Shown: positions 8,080 to 14,986, counted from the stretch's first letter. The stretch: DNA of 17,668 nucleotides from Bacillota bacterium (GCA_023437885.1 JAEZFH010000084.1:1-17668), one strand, 5' to 3'. Made by a program: numbers and translations. The notes: generated by a model not told the origin, from the letters alone.

Positions 8080-8751
8080 TCACATTTCTCTCAGGACATA
8101 GCCGCTTCCTCTGATGGTGTGGATAAGCTTCCTGTCATTACCGTCATCAATCTTCTTACGCAGGTACCGGATATAGACATCCACCACATTGGAGCCGCCT
8201 TCATAGTCAAAGTTCCAGATATGGTTCTCTATTTTTTCCCTTGAGAGAACAATTCCCTTGTTGCGAATTAAATATTCCAGTACGGCAAATTCCTTGGAGG
8301 AAAGGGAAATCTCCTGCCCGGAACGCCTTACCGCATGCCGGGCACAGTCCACCGATAAGTCAGCCACAGTAAACACATTGGTTGCCTCTCCCGCACTTTC
8401 CCTGGTCAATACGCGGATTCGTGCCATGAGCTCCTCAAAGGAAAAGGGCTTGACCAGATAATCATTTGCTCCGGCATCCAGCCCGGATACCCGGTCGGAT
8501 ACGGAATCTCTGGCAGTCAGGAACAAAACCGGAGTTTTATCTCCCTGGGTACGCATCTGTTTCAGTACCGAGAGCCCATCCTTTCCCGGCATCATAATGT
8601 CCAAGATAACTACATCATATTCTGCCATGTTAAGATAATCAAGAGACTCCTCCCCGTTAAAGCACGAATCAACCCCATACCCCTCTGCGGTAAGCTTCTT
8701 CGTTATAACCTGGTTTAAATCACGCTCATCTTCCGCAATCAGCACCCTCAT
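8080..8751 (-). CDS. OmpR-family response regulator
   Basis: The 223-residue protein has a receiver domain with acidic pocket E7/D8, phosphoacceptor Asp51 (VVILDIMMPG), Thr79 (FLTARD) and Lys101 (LVKPF). A winged-helix output domain follows (about 128-223) with the recognition region VVDVYIRYLRKKID and the C-terminal IHTIRGSGYVLR typical of OmpR/PhoB proteins. AAAGGAG lies seven bases before the ATG. It is transcribed first, with its kinase downstream, from a strong promoter that overlaps no other gene. Targets are unknown; the PepSY gene and the ABC systems to the left are candidates by position only. Confidence 0.95.
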   Translation of the reverse strand: MRVLIAEDERDLNQVITKKLTAEGYGVDSCFNGEESLDYLNMAEYDVVILDIMMPGKDGLSVLKQMRTQGDKTPVLFLTARDSVSDRVSGLDAGANDYLVKPFSFEELMARIRVLTRESAGEATNVFTVADLSVDCARHAVRRSGQEISLSSKEFAVLEYLIRNKGIVLSREKIENHIWNFDYEGGSNVVDVYIRYLRKKIDDGNDRKLIHTIRGSGYVLREM

Positions 8752-8780
8752 GAGAACGCTCCTTTCTAACTTTTTGATTC

Positions 8781-8809
8781 ATTATAATGTCTTCCCGGGA
8801 TAATTTCAA
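8781..8809 (-). promoter_or_regulatory. Sigma-A promoter of the two-component operon
   Basis: TTGAAA (8809-8804) and TATAAT (8786-8781) are separated by 17 bp on the minus strand, a near-perfect consensus. The spacer contains the 8-bp palindrome TCCCGGGA (8793-8800), which may bind a regulator. The -10 box lies about 30 bp before the response regulator start. Confidence 0.75.
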
Positions 8810-8845
8810 GCAGTCAGTTACTCTTGGCTTTCTCCAAAAGGAATC

Positions 8846-9706
8846 CTACCTTATCTCCATTCCATCATAGGCCACCTCAATCCTGCACGGGAAGCTTTGC
8901 TGTTCAAAATATTCGCACAATTCCGCGTGAGTACCTCGATGATGGTTTATATGAGTCAGGTAAATCCGGGAACCTCCGCTCAAGGTTTTCTGATGATACA
9001 ATTGCCAAAATAACTTCATGCAGCTGAACGCATCCAGGTGTCCTCCCGGAGTGTCACCTCTTCCCTCGGTAAGACCAAAGGTGCATTCGCTGATCAAATA
9101 ATCCAGCCTGACCCCGTTCAATGCCGAAAAGGTCTCTTCCAAATAGTAACCTGTATCCAATCCGTAATACAGCATCTTCCCGTCCGCCATTCGAATCAGA
9201 TAATTGGCACAGTACTCGTCCATATTTCCCTTATGGTTTCCCTTTAGCGGAGTAACCTCCATACCGGCTATGCTTTCTGTTCTTCCAAACTCCAGACGGT
9301 GAAAAGCCACAACGCCATTTTCGAGAAATTCTCCTGTCATGCCTTTCATAATCGGGCTGCTGCTTATCATAAAATCTACAATGTCATAAGCCACATCTGT
9401 GAGATAAATATGCAGCGGTTCCCGGGCGCGATCAATTGCCATATTACGTACATTAAGCATCATCTGTGCAAAATGGTCCTCATGAGTATGCGTGACCAAT
9501 ACATGCCTCAAATTGATAAAATCACCGTAATCAATTGCCTGGCAGAAGGAATCCGCACTCAAATCGATGCAGGTCTCCTCATTCAGACGCAGCATGCTTC
9601 TTCTCCTGATTTCTTTTCCTCTTACCCTTCTTGCATTCATGCAGACCGGGCAGCTGCAAAAGGGGTCCGGTATCCCCTCTGCGGCGCTGGTTCCATAAAA
9701 TACCAT
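8846..9706 (-). CDS. PhnP-like metallo-beta-lactamase-fold hydrolase
   Basis: The 286-residue cytoplasmic protein carries the metal-binding signature HTHEDH (His73, His75, Asp77, His78), with further candidate ligands His158 (GNHKG), Asp184 (LDTGY) and His252 (LTHINHH). Near the N-terminus FCSCPVC (Cys17, 19 and 22) forms a CxCxxC cluster. PhnP, a phosphodiesterase of phosphonate metabolism, and its relatives have a comparable structural zinc site there. It is probably a phosphodiesterase or related hydrolase. No other phosphonate gene is visible in the window, so a role in that pathway is not supported by context. AAAGGAGA lies six bases before the ATG. It is separated from rubrerythrin by a bidirectional terminator and so probably has its own promoter. 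Confidence 0.85.
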   Translation of the reverse strand: MVFYGTSAAEGIPDPFCSCPVCMNARRVRGKEIRRRSMLRLNEETCIDLSADSFCQAIDYGDFINLRHVLVTHTHEDHFAQMMLNVRNMAIDRAREPLHIYLTDVAYDIVDFMISSSPIMKGMTGEFLENGVVAFHRLEFGRTESIAGMEVTPLKGNHKGNMDEYCANYLIRMADGKMLYYGLDTGYYLEETFSALNGVRLDYLISECTFGLTEGRGDTPGGHLDAFSCMKLFWQLYHQKTLSGGSRIYLTHINHHRGTHAELCEYFEQQSFPCRIEVAYDGMEIR

Positions 9707-9846
9707 TAATGGTCTCCTTTTCCTTCCTATTCTATTCCTTAATCATCCATTACAATTCCCGTTGCAAGATATTTCTGAAGATACGAATATATCAGCAAAT
9801 AGGAACCATGGATACGATTACCTTCGCAGAATTAAAGCGCAGGCAT

Positions 9847-9885
9847 AAACAAAACCTGCTACATCAAATGTTGCAGGCTTTGTTT
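9847..9885. terminator. Bidirectional hairpin terminator after rubrerythrin
   Basis: AAACAAA-A-CCTGC (9847-9859) pairs with GCAGG-C-TTTGTTT (9873-9885) with one internal mismatch, and ACAT/ATGT extends the stem inside. On the minus strand the hairpin is followed by TTTTGTTT, a good terminator 30 bp beyond the rubrerythrin stop. On the plus strand it is followed by TTTGTTTTATCTT. Confidence 0.75.
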
Positions 9886-9915
9886 TATCTTGACGATTAA
9901 TATTAATTTTACTTA

Positions 9916-10449
9916 TTAATAGTTCTCTTTCCTTACTTCAAAATAGCTCTGAGGATGCTTGCATACGGGGCAAAGCTCCGGAGCCTTCTTGCCCATTACA
10001 AGGTGTCCGCAGTTACGGCATTCCCAAATCATCTCCTCAGATTTTTCGAACACCTGCTTTACTTCCACATTGTTCAGGAGCGCACGGTATCTTTCCTCAT
10101 GTGACTTCTCAATCTTGCCAACCATTCTGAACTGTGCTGCAAGAGCCTTGAAGCCCTCCTCCTCCGCATCCCTGGCAAAACGCTCGTACATGTCGGTCCA
10201 CTCATAGTTCTCACCATCGGCAGCATGAAGTAAATTAGCCGCTGTATCTCCAAGCTCGCCAAGTGCTTTAAACCAAAGCTTTGCATGCTCCTTTTCATTG
10301 TTCGCGGTTGCTTCAAAGATTGCTGCAATCTGCTCAAAGCCTTCCTTCTTAGCAACGGAAGCAAAATATGTATACTTATTTCTTGCCTGAGATTCTCCTG
10401 CGAATGCTTCCATTAAGTTTTTCTCTGTTTTGGTTCCTTTTAATTCCAT
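9916..10449 (-). CDS. rbr: Rubrerythrin
   Basis: The 177-residue protein has an N-terminal ferritin-like diiron domain with ligand candidates Glu19 (FAGES), Glu52/His55 (NNEKEH), Glu97 (AEEEGF) and Glu114/His117 (GKIEKSHEERY). The C-terminal rubredoxin-like domain has C144xxC147 (ECRNCG) and C160xxC163 (LCPVCK) and ends YFEVRKENY. Rubrerythrins reduce hydrogen peroxide in the cytoplasm of anaerobes, passing electrons from the rubredoxin iron to the diiron centre. Length and motif order match the short classical form. AAGGAGA lies eight bases before the ATG, and a bidirectional terminator follows. Upstream lies an A/T-rich stretch with a long palindrome at 10604-10631 that might be regulatory; I could not find a clear PerR box. 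Confidence 0.96.
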   Translation of the reverse strand: MELKGTKTEKNLMEAFAGESQARNKYTYFASVAKKEGFEQIAAIFEATANNEKEHAKLWFKALGELGDTAANLLHAADGENYEWTDMYERFARDAEEEGFKALAAQFRMVGKIEKSHEERYRALLNNVEVKQVFEKSEEMIWECRNCGHLVMGKKAPELCPVCKHPQSYFEVRKENY

Positions 10450-10603
10450 AGTATCTTCTCCTTTTTAATATATTTTTCAAGCCTCCACTGCAGTCCCTCC
10501 ACTATACCCGAAAAGACTCTGTCAGTTTTATCTTATCTTACCATAGAATAACATATTTTGATCATTAATTCTACTGGCGATTAATAAATAATCATTTTTT
10601 ATC

Positions 10604-10631
10604 GTTTTGTATACGATATCGTGTAGAAAAC
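10604..10631. repeat. 28-bp palindrome between rubrerythrin and the TfoX-domain gene
   Basis: The 14-bp arms GTTTTGTATACGAT and ATCGTGTAGAAAAC are complementary at 12 of 14 positions, with a perfect 10-bp core ACGATATCGT (10613-10622). An additional ATCGT half-site lies at 10601-10605. There is no T-run on either side, so it does not look like a terminator. It lies 24 bp past the TfoX-domain stop and about 155 bp upstream of rubrerythrin, so it could be an operator for the latter. Confidence 0.4.
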
Positions 10632-10654
10632 ATATGGAAATTGTATGGATTTTT

Positions 10655-10924
10655 CTATAAACTCCTGTAAAATTTTTTCAATTCCTGTTTGGCCTGCGCA
10701 GGCAGAAACTTGTCAGGGATGCCAAGGATGGCTCCCTGTATCCCATACAGCATGTGAAGGCAAGCTCCGGGGTCACGCTGCAGCCGGATACGTAGAAATG
10801 CTTCCTCAGCGCCTATCTGCTGCAACTGTTCCGGCGTTTTAATACCAATGGCAAGTAAATTTTCCTCTAAAACCTTGCCCACATTGGGCAGATCAGATAG
10901 TTCACCCAACTTTTCACCCTCCAT
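10655..10924 (-). CDS. Stand-alone TfoX C-terminal-domain protein
   Basis: The 89-residue protein matches the C-terminal domain of TfoX/Sxy in outline. It has the opening LSDLPNVGKVLEENLLAIGI, a helix-hairpin-helix-like fold, then KTPEQLQQIGAEEAFLRI and the conserved ACLHMLYGIQGAI. The N-terminal TfoX domain is absent. In gammaproteobacteria TfoX controls competence. Single-domain versions are common in Firmicutes and their role is unknown, so a competence function should not be assumed. The ATG directly abuts the TAA of the zinc-ribbon gene, with only a weak ribosome site (TGGA), indicating translational coupling. It is the last gene of the TetR operon. Confidence 0.88.
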   Translation of the reverse strand: MEGEKLGELSDLPNVGKVLEENLLAIGIKTPEQLQQIGAEEAFLRIRLQRDPGACLHMLYGIQGAILGIPDKFLPAQAKQELKKFYRSL

Positions 10925-11176
10925 TTATTCCACAAAATTAGCTTTCCACGCAGGCAGCTTACGCATCATGGCTTCCGCAGCACTGGCGGCGACCGCTTGA
11001 TCAAGCCCTTGGGTTGTTATGATAAAAGCAGTCAAGCCCTCCTTTTTTTCGTCGAAAGCTTGCATGGAGCCGTCCGGACGGGCACAGTAGACGCAGTAAT
11101 CCTTGCTGGTATCACCCATTGCAAAATCGGAAGTGTCCTTCATGGGCATACCACAGGCAATACAAATTTTCATCAT
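10925..11176 (-). CDS. Small zinc-ribbon protein
   Basis: The 83-residue protein starts with a treble-cysteine zinc ribbon: C5xxC8 (CIACGMPM) and C28xxC31 (YCVYCARPDG), with the typical connecting sequence DFAMGDTSKD. It resembles the putative zinc-ribbon family PF12674, whose members have no established function. The rest (about 38-83) is a helical tail containing AEAMMRKLPAWK. AGGAGG lies immediately before the first of two adjacent ATG codons. It is 17 bp downstream of the TetR gene and abuts the TfoX-domain gene. It could be a nucleic-acid- or metal-binding adaptor, but nothing in the sequence decides this. Confidence 0.88.
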   Translation of the reverse strand: MMKICIACGMPMKDTSDFAMGDTSKDYCVYCARPDGSMQAFDEKKEGLTAFIITTQGLDQAVAASAAEAMMRKLPAWKANFVE

Positions 11177-11193
11177 TTTTTCCTCCTGAAATC

Positions 11194-11775
11194 TTAGTTT
11201 GAGATGAGTGCTATAAAACTGTTCACTAATTCATTCTTGTAACGCTTCAACACCGATTCCCCGGGAGCGAATAAATCACTGTTCTGCAAGTAGTAATGAA
11301 CCAGTCCAATCCATGTATTGAACATAATGTGGAGGGGAAGCTCTTTTATAATGCCCTCCTGTTTTCCGCGTTCAATGGCAACATTGAAATGCCGCGATAA
11401 GATAGATTGCAGCGCTATCACCATGTGTTTTACATCGTCCGGCAAGAATGGCATCTCTTTAATCAAGCCCTTATAGAAGGCTTCGTAGCCTTCCAGAACC
11501 TGTATGTGGGCACAGAGTAGATCAAAAATACTGCCCTCCGCTGTGGCAAGATTATGCAATTCATTGCCAATTTCATGAGCAAACTGCTCCAGGACACTGA
11601 GCTGCAAATCATCACGCGTTGGGAAATGGACAAATATAGCCCCATGTGATACACCGGCTTCTTTGGCAATAATATTTGTGGGTGTAGAAAAACCCTTTGC
11701 ACCGTACAGGTACATTGCGGTTTTTATAATGTTTTTTTTGGTATTCTCTTTTTGAAGCTGTCGTTTTCCTGACAC
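11194..11775 (-). CDS. TetR-family transcriptional regulator
   Basis: The 193-residue protein has an N-terminal TetR helix-turn-helix (about 12-58: IIKTAMYLYGAKGFS, TNIIAKEAGVSHGAIFVHF) and a helical ligand domain without an obvious binding pocket signature. The start is GTG at 11775, preceded by GGAGG ten bases upstream; no ATG fits better. It heads an operon with the zinc-ribbon and TfoX-domain genes. Its promoter is a perfect sigma-A consensus with a TetR-like dyad immediately downstream of the -10 box, so it very probably represses its own operon. Confidence 0.92.
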   Translation of the reverse strand: MSGKRQLQKENTKKNIIKTAMYLYGAKGFSTPTNIIAKEAGVSHGAIFVHFPTRDDLQLSVLEQFAHEIGNELHNLATAEGSIFDLLCAHIQVLEGYEAFYKGLIKEMPFLPDDVKHMVIALQSILSRHFNVAIERGKQEGIIKELPLHIMFNTWIGLVHYYLQNSDLFAPGESVLKRYKNELVNSFIALISN

Positions 11776-11792
11776 TATTTAATGACCTCCAG

Positions 11793-11839
11793 CTCATTGA
11801 GTATGAACTCATTATATATTTTTCTGTCCCGCATGTCAA
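11793..11839 (-). promoter_or_regulatory. Consensus promoter plus operator of the TetR operon
   Basis: On the minus strand TTGACA (11839-11834), a 17-bp spacer and TATAAT (11816-11811) form a perfect sigma-A promoter. Directly downstream lies the dyad TGAGT-TCAT-ACTCA (11811-11798). CTCATT also occurs as a direct repeat at 11793-11798 and 11808-11813, exactly 15 bp apart. Such a site next to the -10 box would let the adjacent TetR protein block transcription. Confidence 0.8.
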
Positions 11840-12091
11840 GATGGAAAATATATGCCCAAATACAAATTATGTTCCACGCTCCAAAGATACCTCTGAAATG
11901 AAAGCATTCGGCAAAATGAAAACAGCCACATCATTTTTCTAAATGACATGACTGTTTTCTCAGTAAAATTTTTGGAACAATAACTCAACTCACTGACAAG
12001 TTCTAATTCGACTATGTGCCAGGTTTTACTTCATAAACGAATAGGAAATCCAGAAACCTCGCTGTTAATAAAAATATGTTTTCCATAGAAT
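11840..12091. other. Intergenic region between TetR operon and P-loop gene
   Basis: Together with the TetR promoter this makes a 316-bp gap without a convincing gene. Apart from the promoter and the hairpin at 11918-11959 I see nothing in it. A 33-codon plus-strand frame at 11841-11942 lacks a ribosome site and is listed among the rejected items. Confidence 0.5.
11918..11959 (-). terminator. Hairpin, probable terminator of the dehydrogenase/P-loop operon
   Basis: GAAAACAG (11918-11925) pairs with CTGTTTTC (11952-11959), and the inner TCATTT/AAATGA extends the stem across an internal loop. On the minus strand it continues CTGTTTTCATTTTG, a moderate T-rich tail. It lies about 130 bp past the stop of the P-loop gene. 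Confidence 0.5.
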
Positions 12092-12574
12092 TCATTCTGT
12101 AATGTTCAAATAATAAAATACTTTATCGCTATTTTCTCGTTGACTGTTCCATGCTTCTTCAATAGCATCCTTAACATTTTTTGCATCTTGAAAGGCATTA
12201 CCTCTTTTTCTGCAATGCTCTGCAAGCAATTTATCACTTATATCAAGATATACAATCACTTCAGAATCCAAAAGTATCAATGAAAATATTGGTTGACCAG
12301 CTTTAACCGTCACTCTTTCCTTTACAAGCCTTCTTGTAAAATATCCAATTTCCCTTGTCCATGGTTTCTGACAGATATATGCTTCCTCGTCCTTCGTAAG
12401 CTGTGGCCATAATGCCTCATCCATATCGACCGTTCCAGGTATTTGCTCCTTTAATGTGGACTTTCCACAGCAGGTAGTCCCCAAAACACAAATTCTTTCA
12501 TTTTTATGCTTTTCAAATATTGCATTCAACACATTTATTGTTTCCTGTACCGACGTTTTTATCGCCATCTTCAT
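12092..12574 (-). CDS. Small P-loop NTPase / kinase-like protein
   Basis: The 160-residue protein has one clear motif, the Walker A loop GTTCCGKST (32-40) after a beta strand ERICVLG. It is followed by a shikimate-kinase-like acidic motif (TVDMDEALWP, 48-56) and a second strand VIVYLDIS (106-113). The RKRGNAF stretch (122-128) could serve as a lid. The fold suggests a small-molecule kinase or nucleotide-dependent regulator; the substrate is unknown. The start ATG has AAAGG six bases upstream. It lies 17 bp downstream of the dehydrogenase gene and is clearly co-transcribed with it, so it may act on the same metabolite. I do not recognise a named family. Confidence 0.8.
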   Translation of the reverse strand: MKMAIKTSVQETINVLNAIFEKHKNERICVLGTTCCGKSTLKEQIPGTVDMDEALWPQLTKDEEAYICQKPWTREIGYFTRRLVKERVTVKAGQPIFSLILLDSEVIVYLDISDKLLAEHCRKRGNAFQDAKNVKDAIEEAWNSQRENSDKVFYYLNITE

Positions 12575-12591
12575 TCAGCCCTTTCACTTCT

Positions 12592-13542
12592 TTAGTCCAC
12601 TTTATTGATCGGCTGTCCGTTGGAAAAAGCTCTGATATTATCTTGAATCAATGAAACCAAGCGCTGTCTGGTTTCTAAGCCCCGCCATCCCATATGCGGG
12701 GTAATGATAACATTATCCATTGTATACAATGGACTTGCATCATCTAATGGCTCTACTTCCTGCACATCTAGTCCCGCGCCTGCAATTATATTATTTTGCA
12801 ATGCGTCAATCAATGCTTTTTCATCAACCAGTGCTCCCCGTGCAGTATTGATTAAATATGCTGTCGGTTTCATCATTGCCAATGTTTCTTTATTGATCAT
12901 ATGTCTTGTTGACTCGTTCAAAGGGCAATTAAGAGAAATAAAGTCACTTTGCATTAAAACTTCTTCATTTGTTGTAAAATGAATTTGTTCCACGTCTGCT
13001 CTGGGGGTTCTGGCGGATACTAAAATTTTCATTCCCAATGCTTGCGCTACTTTGATTATTTCTTTCGCAATATTTCCATAACCGATAACTCCCAGTGTTT
13101 TACCGTTTAATTCCACATGGTCTACCATTAAGTGTTTATGGAAATTATCATGATTCCCTTCCGAAAGCATACGAATCTGTTTTTGCATTGAACTTGCCAG
13201 GTTTAAAATCATAAGAATAGCCGTGTGTGCCACTCTTTCACTGCTATACGCGGGGATGTTGCATAATATGATTCCCTTCTCACGTACCGCATCCAAATCT
13301 ATGTTATTATATCCGGTTCCGGCTTCACAAATCATCTTTACACTATCCGGAAATCTTCTGATAATGTCACCTCTGACTTTCATTTCTTTCGTTATAACAA
13401 TTGTAAAACCGTCAACCCGCTCCAAGATTTTATCTTCCGCTGTTTCTTCATAGATTACCACTTCAGAAGCAATTTGTGAGTAATCAATGTTCCCATCATA
13501 ATTCACCAGGCCAGCATTCAATACCACAGTTTTATCATTCAT
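12592..13542 (-). CDS. D-isomer-specific 2-hydroxyacid dehydrogenase
   Basis: The protein has 316 residues when started at the ATG at 13542 (MNDKTVVLNA), which has AAGGGAG eight bases upstream. An in-frame ATG 27 bp earlier lacks a ribosome site and lies in the leader. The NAD(P)-binding motif is VIGYGNIAKEI (about 152-162). The catalytic triad is complete: Arg235 (NTARGALVDE), Glu264 (DVQEVEPL) and His283 (TPHMGW). The enzyme reduces a 2-keto acid to the D-hydroxy acid or the reverse. It resembles glycerate dehydrogenase/hydroxypyruvate reductase in overall pattern, but substrate specificity cannot be read reliably. It heads a two-gene unit with the P-loop protein; the 105 bp upstream separate it from the GNAT gene and no clear promoter was found. 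Confidence 0.93.
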   Translation of the reverse strand: MNDKTVVLNAGLVNYDGNIDYSQIASEVVIYEETAEDKILERVDGFTIVITKEMKVRGDIIRRFPDSVKMICEAGTGYNNIDLDAVREKGIILCNIPAYSSERVAHTAILMILNLASSMQKQIRMLSEGNHDNFHKHLMVDHVELNGKTLGVIGYGNIAKEIIKVAQALGMKILVSARTPRADVEQIHFTTNEEVLMQSDFISLNCPLNESTRHMINKETLAMMKPTAYLINTARGALVDEKALIDALQNNIIAGAGLDVQEVEPLDDASPLYTMDNVIITPHMGWRGLETRQRLVSLIQDNIRAFSNGQPINKVD

Positions 13543-13647
13543 AATTTTATCTCCCTTATATACAGCCATATCATTTATTCATGGTTTCCAGTTTCACCTA
13601 TACGGTTAGCATAATATATTCCTCATCTGGTTGCTGGTATTTCACTT

Positions 13648-14151
13648 CTACACAGCATGCTTATCTGCTGGATAAAAATTCATCTGATAACGGTAAAAAT
13701 CAATTCCATACATATATGTTTCCCCGCACCTTTCAAACCCGTTCTTATCATACAAAGCCAGAGCAGCAGGATTGGTTTTACTCACTAACATTCTAATGCC
13801 GTCAAAGCTTCTATCTTTGACTGCTTCAATAACATTCTGTAAGATAATTGTACCGATCCCTTGTTTTTGTAGTGTTGAAGTAACACCTATTCTTGCTAAT
13901 TCACAAGGTTTTTGAGGTGTCCACTCAAAATGTTCCAATTCGTTAAATGAACCCGCCGCCGCTACAGCAATTATTCTATTATTATCTTTCAGAATATATA
14001 AGGATTTATTGCATATATCTGATTCAACCGTTTCATAATCTGGATATTCTATACTCCAAGTACACCCCTGAGTGCCAATTAAGCTGTGATAGATATCCAT
14101 GATTTCAGAAGCATCATCTATATTTGCTAATAAAAAATCGTATTTGCCCAT
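13648..14151 (-). CDS. GNAT-family N-acetyltransferase
   Basis: The protein has 167 residues from the ATG at 14151. GGAGG at 14162-14166 gives spacings of 10 bp to this ATG and 4 bp to another at 14157, so the start is uncertain by two codons. The acetyl-CoA-binding motif A is ARIGVTSTLQKQGIGTIIL (about 86-104), and motif B follows in ALALYDKNGFERCGE. The length is usual for a single-domain GNAT. The acceptor (amino acid, antibiotic, peptide or protein) is unknown. It stands alone between a terminator on its upstream side and the dehydrogenase gene. Confidence 0.9.
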   Translation of the reverse strand: MGKYDFLLANIDDASEIMDIYHSLIGTQGCTWSIEYPDYETVESDICNKSLYILKDNNRIIAVAAAGSFNELEHFEWTPQKPCELARIGVTSTLQKQGIGTIILQNVIEAVKDRSFDGIRMLVSKTNPAALALYDKNGFERCGETYMYGIDFYRYQMNFYPADKHAV

Positions 14152-14224
14152 TATCATCAATCCTCCGCAATATTAATAATGTTTGTCAATGCAAATTACA
14201 CTCTGATATCAGTTATGAGCATTT

Positions 14225-14236
14225 GGTGCATGCACC
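14225..14236. repeat. 12-bp perfect palindrome upstream of the GNAT gene
   Basis: GGTGCATGCACC is a perfect 12-bp palindrome about 75 bp upstream of the GNAT start. It lies close to the 34-bp palindromic terminator, which also contains GATGC/GCATC. It may be an operator; no partner regulator is evident. Confidence 0.35.
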
Positions 14237-14257
14237 CTTATTTTACCACACAACGCA

Positions 14258-14291
14258 AAACAAGTCGATGCAATATTGCATCGACTTGTTT
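14258..14291. terminator. 34-bp perfect palindrome, bidirectional terminator
   Basis: The arms AAACAAGTCGATGCAAT and its exact complement (17 bp each) form a near-perfect hairpin. On the plus strand the tail is TTGTTTCTTTGTCTTT and on the minus strand TTGTTTTGCG. On the minus strand it lies 125 bp beyond the stop of the cysteine-rich gene and before the GNAT gene, so it terminates the former. Confidence 0.8.
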
Positions 14292-14416
14292 CTTTGTCTT
14301 TCGGCGAATTTTGTAGTAATCGCTGGAAAAAGATTTTTCAAAATAGCAAGATACAGACTGCGGCTTGGTCAACAAATCGGGATTTGATAGTTCGCATTCT
14401 GCTTAGTAATACCGTG

Positions 14417-14986
14417 TTAATATAGAACTTCAAAGGTAAACTTGCAAGGCTTATCACCATTTGTATTAAGTGGTGATGAATTGATTTCTTTCAATTTCAG
14501 CTTTACTCCCAAAGCATTTTGATAGTGATATAAAAAGTGTCCTGCACAACAACCGCAGTATGTAGGCGAAATGGAAAAAGGCTGTTCTAATTTTTTAATC
14601 GAACCACAGGAACAAGTGGTTTTACCCGTGTGAACACCGTTTTGATAGCCGCCAAAGGTAATCGAAAAGGTACCATCGTCATTCAGACAAGGCGACATCA
14701 TATATTGAATACTTGACATCAATGCAAGTTTTTCAGTAAAAGGTTTATTCATGTGTTCCAAGGCAAACGCCTTACAGTCCTTTTCACGCTGACCTCCCTT
14801 GCAGCAGCCTTGCTTTTCCATAATTGAAAGACATTGCTCCTTTGTCAGCAGCTTATCCATTTTGTCAATTAGAGAAGTAATATTATGCGGATTATTGCAG
14901 TCAGCTTCAAAGTCCATTTGATCCATAATCTCGCCATTGATTTTCTGCTTTTTCATTGTGTCCCTTATCTTTTTTAAAGTCGGCAT
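14417..14986 (-). CDS. Cysteine-rich protein of uncertain family (possibly DUF6144-like)
   Basis: The 189-residue cytoplasmic protein has twelve cysteines, including CCKGG (61-62), TCSCGS (125-127) and YCGCC (144-147), and a final C181 in KPCKFTFEV. The C-terminal half (FSISPTYCGCCAGHFLYHYQ to CKFTFEV) recalls V4R/vinyl-reductase-like sensor domains and, from memory, DUF6144 proteins. I cannot confirm either without a search. The cysteine pairs suggest metal or iron-sulfur binding. GGGAGGG lies six bases before the ATG. The promoter upstream has a 19-bp spacer with a central dyad, and a perfect hairpin terminator follows, so it is a single-gene unit. Confidence 0.8.
   Translation of the reverse strand: MPTLKKIRDTMKKQKINGEIMDQMDFEADCNNPHNITSLIDKMDKLLTKEQCLSIMEKQGCCKGGQREKDCKAFALEHMNKPFTEKLALMSSIQYMMSPCLNDDGTFSITFGGYQNGVHTGKTTCSCGSIKKLEQPFSISPTYCGCCAGHFLYHYQNALGVKLKLKEINSSPLNTNGDKPCKFTFEVLY

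Noticed and set aside
8846..9706. Beta-lactam resistance, suggested by the metallo-beta-lactamase fold.
   Set aside because: The CxCxxC cluster and motif spacing fit PhnP-like phosphodiesterases, and there is no signal peptide.
9631..9900. 89-codon plus-strand ORF spanning the PhnP-like gene start and the rubrerythrin terminator.
   Set aside because: It runs antisense into a well-supported gene and through a terminator hairpin, with no ribosome site.
10555..10590. Possible PerR box upstream of rubrerythrin (ATTAAT repeats at 10564 and 10580).
   Set aside because: ATTAAT-N10-ATTAAT does not match the PerR dyad and is common in A/T-rich DNA.
10655..10924. Competence (DNA uptake) locus, suggested by the TfoX domain.
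   Set aside because: Only the C-terminal domain is present and no com genes are nearby, so a competence role is unsupported.
11841..11942. 33-codon plus-strand ORF starting MENICPNTN, divergent from the TetR gene.
   Set aside because: No ribosome site precedes the ATG, the frame begins just past the TetR -35 box and ends inside the terminator hairpin. More likely chance.
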